A DNA stretch of 52,644 bases from JAEYFP01 sp964566545 (GTDB taxonomy: Bacteria; Bacillota; Clostridia; Lachnospirales; Lachnospiraceae), in the NCBI GenBank assembly GCA_964566545.1, contig CAZMIX010000012.1:1-52644 (forward strand). The letters run 5' to 3'. A model generated the notes under the pieces. The model saw nothing but the letters and a program-made list of their open reading frames with translations, had not been told where the DNA came from and made no database searches. This document shows, in pieces, positions 8,398 through 17,051 of the stretch (position 1 is its first letter; every line of letters begins with the position of its first letter). A program made the translations under genes and the position numbers.

Positions 8398-9276
8398 TTA
8401 TATTTTTGTTTTCCGGTATTCGCGCGCGCTGATATGGTAGTATCGCTTAAAGGAGCTTGAAAAATGCTCCACGGAGGAATAGCCGAGCTCCTCTGATATT
8501 TCGGTAATACTTTTCAGTGGATTTCTCAACAATAAGACAGCGGCGGACATCTTTGCCTCTGTCTTTTTGCTTAAAAAGGTTTTGCCGTAATGCTTCTGCA
8601 AAAGCCGTTCGGTTTGCCTCGGACTTAAGCCGAGCCGGTTTGAAAGCTCGACGAGCGTAAGCGTGTTGTATTCATAGAGGAAGCATTCCTCGATCGTCAG
8701 ATACTGGTTGTCGTTGAGCGCCTGCGCTTCATAAAGGGAAACCGTATCATGTGCGGAGGAATAGTTGCGCACGATGGAGACAAGCAGCTGCTGGAGCAGC
8801 GTTTCGATCTGGATTTGATAACCGGGGTATTCGTTTTCCAGCTCTAAAAAAAGTGACTGCATGATTGTGTGGATATTATGGCTGTCCTGACCGAACCAGA
8901 ACGGCATGTCCATAAACGCGCGGACAAGTTGTTTTTTGCCGTCCTTTTTTCTGGCGGGCACCCGTTCCTTAAGCCGCAGATAGACGCAGTACTCGGCCAT
9001 CGGGTCCTCCGGCGCCGGAATCTGTGCATGTTCGATATGCGGACCCGTAATATAGAGCGTATTCTGACCGACCTCATAATCGGTGCCGTCGATCGTAACA
9101 AGTCCTTTTCCATAAGCGATATAGTGGATTTCATAGCTGTCGCTGCTGTGGCTGTGCATCGGAATCGAGCGCAGGAATCGTTCAAATACGATATTCAACG
9201 CAGAAATTGAGTAATTTTCCAGAGTGAAAGAGATGCTGCGGTCGTTATAGGCTTTTTTAAATTCGGTTGTGTTCAT
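8398..9276 (-). CDS. AraC-family transcriptional regulator with cupin sensor domain
   Basis: This is a predicted DNA-binding regulator of 292 residues. The N-terminal half is a cupin-like sensor (MHSHSSDSYEIHYIAYGKG, then VGQNTLYITGPHIEH). The C-terminal ~100 residues hold two helix-turn-helix units, LTLVELSNRLGLSPRQTERLL and SITEISEELGYSSVEHFSSSF, followed by the family end YYHISAREYRK. The start has GGGAG upstream (complement of 9285-9289). It is divergent from the alcohol dehydrogenase gene with back-to-back promoters, so it most likely controls that gene and possibly the sugar importer in response to the imported sugar. Confidence 0.9.
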   Translation of the reverse strand: MNTTEFKKAYNDRSISFTLENYSISALNIVFERFLRSIPMHSHSSDSYEIHYIAYGKGLVTIDGTDYEVGQNTLYITGPHIEHAQIPAPEDPMAEYCVYLRLKERVPARKKDGKKQLVRAFMDMPFWFGQDSHNIHTIMQSLFLELENEYPGYQIQIETLLQQLLVSIVRNYSSAHDTVSLYEAQALNDNQYLTIEECFLYEYNTLTLVELSNRLGLSPRQTERLLQKHYGKTFLSKKTEAKMSAAVLLLRNPLKSITEISEELGYSSVEHFSSSFKRYYHISAREYRKTKI

Positions 9277-9326
9277 GATAATTCTCCCGGATCAATCTAT
9301 TGAAATTTGGAGTATGACCTAAAGAC

Positions 9327-9355
9327 AGTATACACCCGCAGAACGGCAATCACAA
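9327..9355 (-). promoter_or_regulatory. Promoter of the araC-type gene
   Basis: On the minus strand, TTGTGA (9355-9350) and TATACT (9332-9327) are separated by exactly 17 bases. The start codon is at 9276, so the leader is about 45 nt. Confidence 0.6.
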
Positions 9356-9386
9356 TGAAAATATGCGGTAATGCGACATAAAAATG

Positions 9387-9415
9387 TTAAGTATGTCAGT
9401 TGCCTCTGTTATAAT
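9387..9415 (+). promoter_or_regulatory. Probable promoter of the dehydrogenase-reductase pair
   Basis: TTAAGT (9387-9392), a 17-base spacer and a perfect TATAAT (9410-9415). The weak -35 suggests dependence on an activator, presumably the divergent AraC-type protein. Between the two promoters, 9356-9386 holds a direct repeat of ATGCG at 8-bp spacing that could be part of its site. Confidence 0.5.
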
Positions 9416-9521
9416 TTTTTTTGGGCGCTGCTATAATGAATTTAACAGGAAAACAAGCCGTAAGAGCGGCATAATTACGCGGAGGGAAAGAACCTTCCGG
9501 TCAAGAAAGGGGTTATTGAAA

Positions 9522-10589
9522 ATGGCAAAAATGATGGGCGCGATCTTACCCGGCGACAGCACGGTAGAATTAAGGGAGTTTGATATTCCGACACCGGGAC
9601 ACGGACAGGTACTTGTCCGGACAAAAGCGACGACAATTTGCGGAAGCGATATCCGCTGTATTTACAGAGAACATGTAGGCAAAGGACCGGAGGGATATAC
9701 GCCCGGCTTGATTGCAGGGCATGAGCCTTGCGGTGTCATCGTGGAAGAGGGCGAGGGCTTAAAGAGATTCAAGAAGGGTGACAGAGTCATCATTTATCAT
9801 ATTTCCGGCTGCGGCGTATGCAACGACTGCCGCCGCGGATATTACATCTCCTGCAGCAGCCCGCACAGACAGGCGTACGGCTGGCAGAGAAACGGCGGTA
9901 TGGCGCCGTATATTCTTGCCGATGAGAAGGATTTGATCGCATTGCCGGACGAGCTGACCTATAAGGACGGCGCACAGGTAGCATGCGGCTTCGGTACGGT
10001 TTACGAAGCAATTGAGAAAATCGGGGTTTGCGGCAATGACGCCGTACTCATAACGGGCCTCGGCCCTGTCGGACTGGCAGCGCTGATGGTATGCAAGGCG
10101 ATGGGAGCAAACCAATTGATCGGTGTGGAAATGAACGACTACAGAATTGACCTGGCAAAGAAGCTGGGCCTTGTTGACCACGTATTCAAGCCGGGAGACG
10201 ACACGCTTGATGAAATCCTGAAGGTGACAGGCGGACACGGTGTAGAGCGTGCGATTGACGCGAGCGCCAGCGATCCGGGAAGAGCGCTTGCGATCCGCGC
10301 GACGAGACAGTGGGGCAAAATCGCTTTTGTCGGCGAGGGCGGCACGGTTCATTTCAATCCAAGCCCGGACATTATCCACGGACAAAAGACAATTTACGGT
10401 TCCTGGGTAACGTCGCTGTGGAAAATGGAGGAGCTTGTGGAGCGCCTTGTGCGTTGGGGCATCCATCCGGAGGATTTGATCACGGATGAATTTTCACTCG
10501 AGCAGGCCGATGAGGCGTACAGCCTGATGGCAGGCGGACAATGCGGAAAGATCGCGGTCGTTTTTGGAGACCAGACGGCAAATGAATAA
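9522..10589 (+). CDS. Zinc-dependent medium-chain alcohol/polyol dehydrogenase
   Basis: This is predicted to oxidise or reduce a sugar alcohol or related secondary alcohol with NAD(P). Catalytic zinc ligands are visible at Cys40 (TTICGSD) and His67-Glu68 (AGHEPCG). The structural zinc is bound by Cys97, Cys100, Cys103 and Cys111 (GCGVCNDCRRGYYISC). A Rossmann fold follows with GLGPVGLAALMVCKAMGA. The length of 355 residues is typical of the sorbitol/threonine dehydrogenase group. The open frame extends upstream, but ATG 9522 has AAGGGG at 9507-9512 and begins the conserved domain (MMGAILPGDSTVELREF). It is followed 16 bp later by an aldo-keto reductase, so the two likely act in one redox pathway. 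Substrate unknown. Confidence 0.88.
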   Translation: MAKMMGAILPGDSTVELREFDIPTPGHGQVLVRTKATTICGSDIRCIYREHVGKGPEGYTPGLIAGHEPCGVIVEEGEGLKRFKKGDRVIIYHISGCGVCNDCRRGYYISCSSPHRQAYGWQRNGGMAPYILADEKDLIALPDELTYKDGAQVACGFGTVYEAIEKIGVCGNDAVLITGLGPVGLAALMVCKAMGANQLIGVEMNDYRIDLAKKLGLVDHVFKPGDDTLDEILKVTGGHGVERAIDASASDPGRALAIRATRQWGKIAFVGEGGTVHFNPSPDIIHGQKTIYGSWVTSLWKMEELVERLVRWGIHPEDLITDEFSLEQADEAYSLMAGGQCGKIAVVFGDQTANE

Positions 10590-10605
10590 AGGCGGAGGTA
10601 CATCT

Positions 10606-11622
10606 ATGAGTGAAGTGGTTGATTTGAGTAAGGTTCCGCTGCTAACGCTTTATACCGGCGCAAAAATGCCGGCGGTAGGGCTGGGCACGTTTGGTTCCGA
10701 TAAATACTCCCCGGTGCAGATTTCCGAAGCGGTTTACGGCGCTGTCAAATCGGGCTATCGCCTGATCGATTGCGCGGCTGTTTATCAGAATGAAGACCAG
10801 ATCGGAGACGTGCTTGGGAAACTATTTGACGACGGCGTTGTGAAAAGAGAAGAGCTGTTTATCACATCCAAGGTCTGGAATGATATGCATGGGGACGGGG
10901 AGGTCATCGCCTCCTGCAAAAAAAGCCTGACTGATTTAAAGCTGGATTACATCGATTTATATTTTGTACATTGGCCGTTTCCGAATTATCATGCGCCCGG
11001 CTGTGACGGGGATTCGAGAAATCCGGATTCCAGACCGTTTGATGCGGAGGAATTCATGGGTACATGGAGACAGTGCGAGCAGCTTATGGATATGGGACTT
11101 GTCAAGCATATCGGCATGTCCAACATGACAATTCCGAAGCTTGAGGCAGTTCTGCCGCTTTGCGGCATCCGGCCCGCGGCGCTCGAAATGGAACTGCATC
11201 CGAGCTTCCAGCAGCAGGAGCTGTTCGATTATGCGATTGCCAATGACATCGTGCCGATCGGCTATTGCCCGATCGGTTCCCCTTCCCGGCCGGAGAGAGA
11301 TAGGACGGCAGAGGATGTAGCCGATATCGAATTGCCGGAGGTGGCAGAGGTGGCGAAAGCGCACGGTATCCATCCGGCAGTCGTATGCTTAAAATGGGCG
11401 GTACAGCGAGGGCAGGTGCCGATTCCGTTTTCCGTTAAAGAGCCGCAGTATATTTCAAATCTGAAATGCTGTACGGAAGATCCTTTGACAGAGGCAGAAA
11501 TGGATCTGCTCAAAGGTGCCGAGCGGAACTGCCGCCTTGTAAAAGGACAGGTATTTTTGTGGCCCGGCGCTAAGGACTGGACCTCCCTATGGGACTTGGA
11601 AGGAACGATCGTAAGGCAGTAA
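10606..11622 (+). CDS. Aldo/keto reductase
   Basis: This predicted NADPH-dependent reductase acts on an aldehyde, ketone or aldose and has an (alpha/beta)8 barrel of 338 residues. The catalytic tetrad is complete: Asp55 and Tyr60 (YRLIDCAAVYQNE), Lys89 (FITSKVWN) and His122 (DLYFVHWPF). The cofactor end is seen in IPFSVKEPQYISNLKCC. ATG 10606 is chosen because GGAGG lies at 10593-10597; an upstream in-frame ATG at 10564 sits inside the dehydrogenase gene. It forms an operon with the dehydrogenase and ends at a strong hairpin. Confidence 0.9.
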   Translation: MSEVVDLSKVPLLTLYTGAKMPAVGLGTFGSDKYSPVQISEAVYGAVKSGYRLIDCAAVYQNEDQIGDVLGKLFDDGVVKREELFITSKVWNDMHGDGEVIASCKKSLTDLKLDYIDLYFVHWPFPNYHAPGCDGDSRNPDSRPFDAEEFMGTWRQCEQLMDMGLVKHIGMSNMTIPKLEAVLPLCGIRPAALEMELHPSFQQQELFDYAIANDIVPIGYCPIGSPSRPERDRTAEDVADIELPEVAEVAKAHGIHPAVVCLKWAVQRGQVPIPFSVKEPQYISNLKCCTEDPLTEAEMDLLKGAERNCRLVKGQVFLWPGAKDWTSLWDLEGTIVRQ

Positions 11623-11692
11623 TAAAAAACACTCGGCGAGTGACAAAATCGAATAGAGAATTAAGAAACAAAAAAGAATAGGAAATCCAAAA

Positions 11693-11741
11693 ATACAACA
11701 GGCATATCGCCAAATGAAGATATGCCTGTTATGTATTTTTC
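11693..11741 (+). terminator. Terminator after the aldo/keto reductase
   Basis: AACAGGCATATC (11697-11708) pairs with GATATGCCTGTT (11719-11730). ATAC (11693-11696) can extend the stem with GTAT (11733-11736), and a run of T follows. It ends the dehydrogenase-reductase operon. Confidence 0.75.
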
Positions 11742-11780
11742 AGGAGATCCTCTTATCGATCGTTTCTCGTTTCAGGATGG

Positions 11781-11809
11781 TTTACAATCCGTTTTGCAAA
11801 TGATAAAAT
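11781..11809 (+). promoter_or_regulatory. Promoter upstream of lysR-type gene
   Basis: TTTACA (11781-11786), a 17-base spacer and TAAAAT (11804-11809). It would transcribe the gene remnant at 11898-11998 and the lysR-type gene. Apart from the terminator, this promoter and the remnant, nothing is recognisable in 11623-12013. Confidence 0.5.
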
Positions 11810-11897
11810 AGTTAATAAATACGAATAAAAAAAGCATTGCGACAGGATAATCGAATGGAGAGAAATACCATCGGATTCTAAAAAACGTCAGGAGAGT

Positions 11898-11998
11898 GAA
11901 GCTATGCAGGCGGCATCGATAAAAAAATCAAGCTGCTTACCCTTGAAAAGGTCGATATGGATAAGCTATTTGTACCAGGAAAAGGAACCGCGCTCTGA
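11898..11998 (+). pseudogene. Possible remnant of a small gene before lysR
   Basis: A good ribosome site (AGGAGAG, 11890-11896) and ATG (11904) open a 37-codon frame that ends by overlapping the lysR-type start as ATGA. The next frame over encodes a more protein-like tail (GIDKKIKLLTLEKVDMDKLF, ending PGKGTAL) that stops at 11996-11998. This pattern suggests a gene whose middle was lost, with start and end now out of frame. It could equally be a short leader peptide coupled to lysR. I do not recognise the family. Confidence 0.3.
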
Positions 11999-12013
11999 CA
12001 GGAGGAGCAATTT

Positions 12014-12913
12014 ATGACATTACAGCAATTAAAATATATGATTACGATCGCTGAAACGGGCGCTTTGAGCAGTGCGGCAAAGGAACTGTTCATTTCACAG
12101 CCGAGCCTTACAAAGTCTGTAAAAGAGCTGGAAAGAGAAATGGGAATTACCATTTTTGACCGGACCAATAAAGGGATTGCGGTGTCCAAGGAAGGGGAGG
12201 TATTTCTAGGATACGCAAGACAGGTTTTGGAGCAGGCTTCTCTGCTTGAGGAAAAGTACAAGGCTCCATCCGGCGGAAAACAGGAATTTGGCGTATCTAC
12301 ACAGCATTATTCTTTTGCGGTGAACGCGTTTGTTGATCTGATTAAGGAATACGGAAGCGAGAATTATGATTTTAGCTTGCGGGAGACACAGACTTATGAA
12401 ATTATTGACGACGTTGCCCGCATGAAAAGTGAAATTGGCATTTTGTATTACAATGATTTTAATAAAACGGTTCTTCAGAAAATAATGAAAGCAAACGATT
12501 TGGTTTTCACAGAATTATTCGTTGCAAAACCGCATATTTTTATAAGTGCCGGCAATCCTCTCGCAAAAAAGAAATTTGTTACAATGGAGGAGCTGAAACC
12601 GTATCCCTATCTTTCGTTTGAACAGGGCTCGCATAATTCTTTTTATTTTTCCGAAGAAATTTTCAGTACGATTGTCCGTTCGAAAAACATACGCGTGAGA
12701 GACAGGGCTACGCTGTTCAATTTGGTGATCGGATTGAACGGCTACACCGTATGCAGCGGTGTAATAGATGAGGAGCTTAACGGTAAAAATATTATTGCCG
12801 TTCCGCTTGAAGCAGAAGGTGACATGCACATCGGTATTGTGACTCATAATAAGACACACATCAGCCGGTTAGGTAATATTTATATTGAGGCTTTGAAAAG
12901 TTATATTAAATAG
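12014..12913 (+). CDS. LysR-family transcriptional regulator, probably of metE-metF
   Basis: This is a 299-residue regulator. The N-terminal winged helix-turn-helix is clear: LQQLKYMITIAETGALSSAA, SQPSLTKSVKELEREMG and FDRTNKGIAVSKEGEVFL. The remainder is the substrate-binding effector domain. ATG 12014 has AGGAGGAG 7 bases upstream. It is immediately followed, in the same direction, by metE and metF, so it probably activates methionine synthesis, as MetR does in enterobacteria. A dyad in its own terminator is placed where such a regulator would bind for the metE promoter. The effector is unknown; homocysteine is an analogy only. Confidence 0.87.
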   Translation: MTLQQLKYMITIAETGALSSAAKELFISQPSLTKSVKELEREMGITIFDRTNKGIAVSKEGEVFLGYARQVLEQASLLEEKYKAPSGGKQEFGVSTQHYSFAVNAFVDLIKEYGSENYDFSLRETQTYEIIDDVARMKSEIGILYYNDFNKTVLQKIMKANDLVFTELFVAKPHIFISAGNPLAKKKFVTMEELKPYPYLSFEQGSHNSFYFSEEIFSTIVRSKNIRVRDRATLFNLVIGLNGYTVCSGVIDEELNGKNIIAVPLEAEGDMHIGIVTHNKTHISRLGNIYIEALKSYIK

Positions 12914-12947
12914 GAAACAGCATAATGAAAATGGATTTTGAGAGACG

Positions 12948-13003
12948 GCATCGCCTTGATATAGCTTAAAGTTATATCAAGGCGATGCTTTTATATATTT
13001 TAC
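12948..13003 (+). terminator. Terminator of lysR-type gene, possibly also an operator
   Basis: A perfect 16-bp stem (12948-12963 with 12973-12988) has a 9-nt loop and is followed by TTTTATATATTTT, a classic intrinsic terminator. Its inner part has the T-N11-A dyad form used by LysR proteins, and its centre lies about 66 bp before the expected metE transcription start. Confidence 0.8.
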
Positions 13004-13027
13004 AAGCCTTTCCGACAACCGTACAAT
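12999..13027 (+). promoter_or_regulatory. metE promoter
   Basis: TTTACA (12999-13004), a 17-base spacer and TACAAT (13022-13027). The leader to the metE ATG is only about 42 nt, too short for an S-box, T-box or cobalamin riboswitch, so control must act at or before the promoter. Confidence 0.65.
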
Positions 13028-13075
13028 AAAACATACCAAATCAAATTAAGATTACAAATCACAAGGAGAATTTAT

Positions 13076-15358
13076 ATGCTGACATCGATTATCGGTTATC
13101 CAAGAGTAGGCTCGTTAAGAGAATTAAAGTTTGCAACTGAAAAATATTTTAAGAAAGAACTCTCTGCTGATGAATTACAGAAAATAGCAGAAGAGATCAG
13201 AAAATCTCAATGGCTGATTCAGAAGGAGAGCGGTCTTGATTTCATTCCGTCCAATGATTTTTCTTTTTATGACAATATGCTCGATACCGCCGTCCTGTTT
13301 CACATCATTCCGAAACGATATTCAGATTTGGACCTGCCCCTGCTCGATACTTATTTTGCGATGGCAAGAGGCTATCAGGGACCCGCGGGTGATGTAAAGG
13401 CTTTGGCGATGAAAAAATGGTTTCATACAAACTATCATTATATGGTTCCTGAAATTGATGATAAAACCGATATCAGGCTGGTTGGCACGAAGCCCTTTGA
13501 CGAATATAAAGAAGCGGAAAAACTCGGAGTGCGGACGAAGCCGGTCGCAATCGGCGCGTTTACACTTTTGAAGCTTTTAAGATATACGGGAACAAAAACG
13601 GCGGTGGATTATATAGACGCAGTTTCCAAAGCATATGCCGAGTTACTTGTTAAATTTCATGAAATGGGCGCAGAATGGATACAGTTTGATGAACCAACGC
13701 TCGTCCGCGATCTGACGGAAGAGGACATCGCGTTATTTGAGAAACTTTACAGGAATATCCTTTCTAAAAAATGCGGCGCAAAGGTGCTGCTTCAGACCTA
13801 TTTCGGAGATATCCGGGACGGTTATAAAAATGTGGTTTCCCTCGGCTTTGATGGAATTGGCCTCGATTTTATCGAGGGCAAAAAAACGCTGGAATTAATA
13901 AACACGTTTGGATTTCCTGACGATAAGCTGCTGTTTGCGGGCGTTGTAAATGGTAAAAACATCTGGAGAAACAATTACCAAAAGACTCTTTCGCTGATAA
14001 CAGAGCTAAAACAAAAAGGAATCCTTGCGGTAATTAGTTCCTCCTGTTCCCTGCTTCACGTTCCATATACCCTGAAAAATGAAACGACGCTTTCGGATGA
14101 TTATAGAAAGCATTTTGCTTTCGCGGAAGAAAAGCTTGCGGAGCTTGCCGGGTTAAAAGAACTTGCGGACAGGGAGGATTATCCGGCCACAGATGTCTTT
14201 CAGGAAAATGCAAAGCTTTTTGAAAATAGAATCGATTGTTATGACGCAGCCGTTCGGAAAAGGAGTTCTGAAATTGGAGAGAGTAACTTCACGAGGCTTC
14301 CTGCATTTGAAGAAAGAGAAGCCATTCAGAAAAAAGAATTCAGCCTGCCGTTATTTCCGACGACAACAATCGGTTCCTTCCCGCAGACGGCAGACGTGAA
14401 GTCAAACCGCACCGCATTCAGAAAAGGCAGTATCAGCGAGGAGCAATATGTAAAATTCAATCGCCTAAAAATTGCCGAATGTGTTGCGCTGCAGGAGGAA
14501 ATCGGTTTCGATGTGCTTGTTCACGGTGAGTTTGAAAGAAACGATATGGTCGAATATTTCGGGGAGCAGCTAAAAGGTTATTTATTTACCGAAAAGGCGT
14601 GGGTACAGTCTTACGGTACACGCTGCGTAAAGCCGCCGATTGTTTGGGGGGATATTTCCCGCGATAAGCCCATGACGGTAGAGTGGTCGGTCTATGCCCA
14701 AAGCCTTACGAAAAGGCCTGTGAAAGGGATGCTGACCGGCCCGGTAACCATACTCAACTGGTCGTTCCCGCGTGAAGATATCTCCTTGAAAGAGATCGCT
14801 TATCAGATCGCGCTTGCGATCCGCGATGAAGTGCTTGACCTGGAGGCAAACGGGATCAAAATGATTCAGGTAGACGAAGCGGCGCTTCGCGAGAAGCTTC
14901 CTCTGCGCAGATCCGATTGGTACGGCGAATATCTTGATTGGGCGATTCCGGCTTTCCGCCTTGTTCACAGTGGCGTGAAAGCGGAAACTCAAATTCATAC
15001 GCATATGTGTTACAGCGAGTTTACCGATATGATCCCTGCTATCGACCGCATGGATGCCGACGTGATCACCTTCGAAGCATCGCGCTCCGATTTGCTGATA
15101 CTCGATTCGCTGAAAGAAAACCATTTCAAAACGGAGGTAGGGCCGGGCGTATATGATATCCACTCGCCGCGGGTGCCGTCAATCGAGGAGATAAAAGCGG
15201 CGATCAAAAAGATGCTCAAAAAAATCGATTCCAAAAAGCTGTGGGTCAATCCGGACTGCGGACTAAAAACAAGAGGAGTTGCCGAGACTGCCGCAAGCCT
15301 TAAAAACTTAGTGGAGGCGGCAAAGCAGGTGAGAAATGAAAACAATGGAACTCTTTAA
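13076..15358 (+). CDS. metE: Cobalamin-independent methionine synthase
   Basis: MetE (EC 2.1.1.14) transfers the methyl group of 5-methyltetrahydropteroyltri-L-glutamate to homocysteine, making methionine without vitamin B12. The protein has 760 residues, the full family length, with two barrel domains. The N-terminal one begins SIIGYPRVGSLRELKFATEK. The C-terminal one begins at TTTIGSFPQTADVKSNR and carries the zinc and homocysteine site: HTHMCYSEF (His and Cys), EASRSD and WVNPDCGLKTRG (third Cys). AAGGAG precedes ATG by 8 bases. Its last 23 bases overlap metF, so the two are translationally coupled. It is preceded by the LysR-type gene. Confidence 0.97.
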   Translation: MLTSIIGYPRVGSLRELKFATEKYFKKELSADELQKIAEEIRKSQWLIQKESGLDFIPSNDFSFYDNMLDTAVLFHIIPKRYSDLDLPLLDTYFAMARGYQGPAGDVKALAMKKWFHTNYHYMVPEIDDKTDIRLVGTKPFDEYKEAEKLGVRTKPVAIGAFTLLKLLRYTGTKTAVDYIDAVSKAYAELLVKFHEMGAEWIQFDEPTLVRDLTEEDIALFEKLYRNILSKKCGAKVLLQTYFGDIRDGYKNVVSLGFDGIGLDFIEGKKTLELINTFGFPDDKLLFAGVVNGKNIWRNNYQKTLSLITELKQKGILAVISSSCSLLHVPYTLKNETTLSDDYRKHFAFAEEKLAELAGLKELADREDYPATDVFQENAKLFENRIDCYDAAVRKRSSEIGESNFTRLPAFEEREAIQKKEFSLPLFPTTTIGSFPQTADVKSNRTAFRKGSISEEQYVKFNRLKIAECVALQEEIGFDVLVHGEFERNDMVEYFGEQLKGYLFTEKAWVQSYGTRCVKPPIVWGDISRDKPMTVEWSVYAQSLTKRPVKGMLTGPVTILNWSFPREDISLKEIAYQIALAIRDEVLDLEANGIKMIQVDEAALREKLPLRRSDWYGEYLDWAIPAFRLVHSGVKAETQIHTHMCYSEFTDMIPAIDRMDADVITFEASRSDLLILDSLKENHFKTEVGPGVYDIHSPRVPSIEEIKAAIKKMLKKIDSKKLWVNPDCGLKTRGVAETAASLKNLVEAAKQVRNENNGTL

Positions 15359-16220
15359 GAAAAAGACCGTATTCTCATACGAGGTATTTCCGCCGAAGCG
15401 AAATGCAGATGTCAGCACGATCTATGAAACGCTTGCGGTATTAAAAAATCTGGGTCCTGATTTTATCAGCGTGACCTATGGCGCGGGCGGCGGAGAGAAT
15501 GGCGGAAAAACCTTTCAGATCGCCTCCGCAATTAAAAAGGATTACGGCATCGAGAGCGTGGCGCATCTGTCCGGCATCGGGCATACAAAGGCAGAGATAC
15601 GCAACAGGCTCGATGAGCTGCGCAGTGCGGGAATAGAAAACATATTGGCTCTGCGGGGAGATATGCCGCACGACGGTTATACGGCGGGAGATTTTCCTTA
15701 TGCGTGCGATTTGATTTCGTATATGAAGGAACACGGAGATTTTCATGTGATCGCTGCCTGCTACCCGGAAGGGCATATTGAAACAAATAGTAAGGCGGAA
15801 GATATCCGTAATCTAAAGACGAAGGTTGACGCGGGCGCGGATCAGTTAATCTCGCAACTTTTCTTTGACAACGATTATTTTTATTCTTTTATGGAACGAT
15901 GCCGGTCGATCGGCATCATGGTTCCTGTGGAAGCCGGCATTATGCCGGTCGTCAATAAAAAACAAATCGAACGCATGACGCTCTTATGCGGCGCGTCCGT
16001 ACCCAAAAAACTTGCGGCAATAATGGATCGCTATGGGAATGATCCTGCCTCCATGCGCGATGCGGGAATTGCGTATGCGATTGACCAGATTGCGGATTTG
16101 ATTGCGCAGGGAGTCGAGGGCATTCATCTTTACACCATGAATCAACCGTATATCTCACAAAAGATTTATGAAGCGACACATGATTTACAAAGTAAAACAT
16201 GTATCATTAAGATTGAATGA
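15336..16220 (+). CDS. metF: Methylenetetrahydrofolate reductase
   Basis: MetF reduces 5,10-methylenetetrahydrofolate to the 5-methyl form that MetE uses, with FAD as cofactor. The 294-residue TIM barrel is the bacterial length without the eukaryotic regulatory domain. Visible motifs are FSYEVFPPKR with the catalytic Glu, FISVTYGAGGG, ENILALRGDMP and the substrate loop QLISQLFFDN. The start overlaps metE by 23 bases, with GGTGAG two bases before ATG; the ATG at 15345 is an alternative. Its 3' end overlaps the convergent tetR-type gene by 14 bp, and no separate terminator is visible between them. Confidence 0.95.
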   Translation: MKTMELFKKKTVFSYEVFPPKRNADVSTIYETLAVLKNLGPDFISVTYGAGGGENGGKTFQIASAIKKDYGIESVAHLSGIGHTKAEIRNRLDELRSAGIENILALRGDMPHDGYTAGDFPYACDLISYMKEHGDFHVIAACYPEGHIETNSKAEDIRNLKTKVDAGADQLISQLFFDNDYFYSFMERCRSIGIMVPVEAGIMPVVNKKQIERMTLLCGASVPKKLAAIMDRYGNDPASMRDAGIAYAIDQIADLIAQGVEGIHLYTMNQPYISQKIYEATHDLQSKTCIIKIE

Positions 16221-16836
16221 GAAAAATAATCGACCGGATGGATTCCTCCAAATAGACATCGTAATCAATGAAGTCATGCTGGTGAAATACGACTTCGTGA
16301 CAATAATCTTCGACGATGTGGAAAATCAAATGTATTTTTTCGTCGGCGTTTTTAAGTAAAATTCCCGATTTTTCAAAAATGTACTTGATCAAGTTAGAGG
16401 TTTCCAGCTCGAATTCCAACAGAAATTTTGCGACATGCGGATCGTTCTCCATGGCGTTTAGTTCTTGATGCATGTTTTTAAGCTGCATGTGTGTCTGAGC
16501 GGAATATTCAATAATCTTTTTTAAAAGAGCCGTCAGCGTTTGCGTGGAAACCTCGGGCTGCATCAAAAGGTTGAAATCAAAGCTTTCCAGAGCCGTGCGG
16601 ACGGTAGTCTGCAGTTTGCGCGAAAAAGCGCTAATGACGGCTGCCAGAATATCATTCTTATTTTTGAAATAGCTGTATACGATACCGGTAGATACACCTG
16701 CCCGCTTGGCGATTTCCGCCGTGTTTGTATTGTAATAGCCCTTTTCACAGAACAATTCCAATCCGGCGCTTACGATTCTTTCTTTTTTCTCTATCGCCCG
16801 CTGCTGCTGCGGCGTGCGAATCTGTTTCTCATCCAT
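16207..16836 (-). CDS. TetR-family transcriptional regulator
   Basis: This is a 209-residue repressor-type protein. The N-terminal helix-turn-helix is clear: RIVSAGLELFCEKGYYNTNT, AEIAKRAGVSTGIVYSYFKNKNDIL. The C-terminal ligand domain is not conserved, as is usual in the family. The gene is divergent from the adaptor-ATPase-permease cassette at 17247, with a 24-bp palindrome and back-to-back promoters between them. It therefore most likely represses that exporter and itself, and is released by a compound the exporter removes. Its 3' end overlaps metF. Confidence 0.9.
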   Translation of the reverse strand: MDEKQIRTPQQQRAIEKKERIVSAGLELFCEKGYYNTNTAEIAKRAGVSTGIVYSYFKNKNDILAAVISAFSRKLQTTVRTALESFDFNLLMQPEVSTQTLTALLKKIIEYSAQTHMQLKNMHQELNAMENDPHVAKFLLEFELETSNLIKYIFEKSGILLKNADEKIHLIFHIVEDYCHEVVFHQHDFIDYDVYLEESIRSIIFLIQS

Positions 16837-17051
16837 CGCTTCTCACTCCATGCTCCATGAAAAAAACTGACTTTTGTTTAAAATCGCGGCGGTAATTTTT
16901 CCTTAAAGGCAGAGAAGATCCCAATAAAAATAAGCAAATCAATGACAAATGTAATTTGGTAAAAGTGAAAAAGATGACATATTGCACATGCCTGCAAAAA
17001 CACTTTTGGATATACTAAAAAGGTGTGTTAGCGGGCGGATCTCTATTTTTT

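Noticed and set aside
9759..10466. 235-codon open frame on the minus strand
   Set aside because: It lies wholly inside the well-supported zinc dehydrogenase gene, shows no recognisable domain and has no promoter or ribosome site of note.
12989..13075. Riboswitch (S-box, T-box or cobalamin) before metE
   Set aside because: The predicted leader is about 42 nt and has no multi-helix structure; the region upstream is the lysR terminator.
14582..15163. 193-codon open frame on the minus strand inside metE
   Set aside because: Complementary to conserved metE codons; no family resemblance.
15336..15358. metE-metF overlap as a possible fusion or frameshift
   Set aside because: Both proteins are full length with normal ends; a 23-bp overlap with a ribosome site is ordinary coupling.
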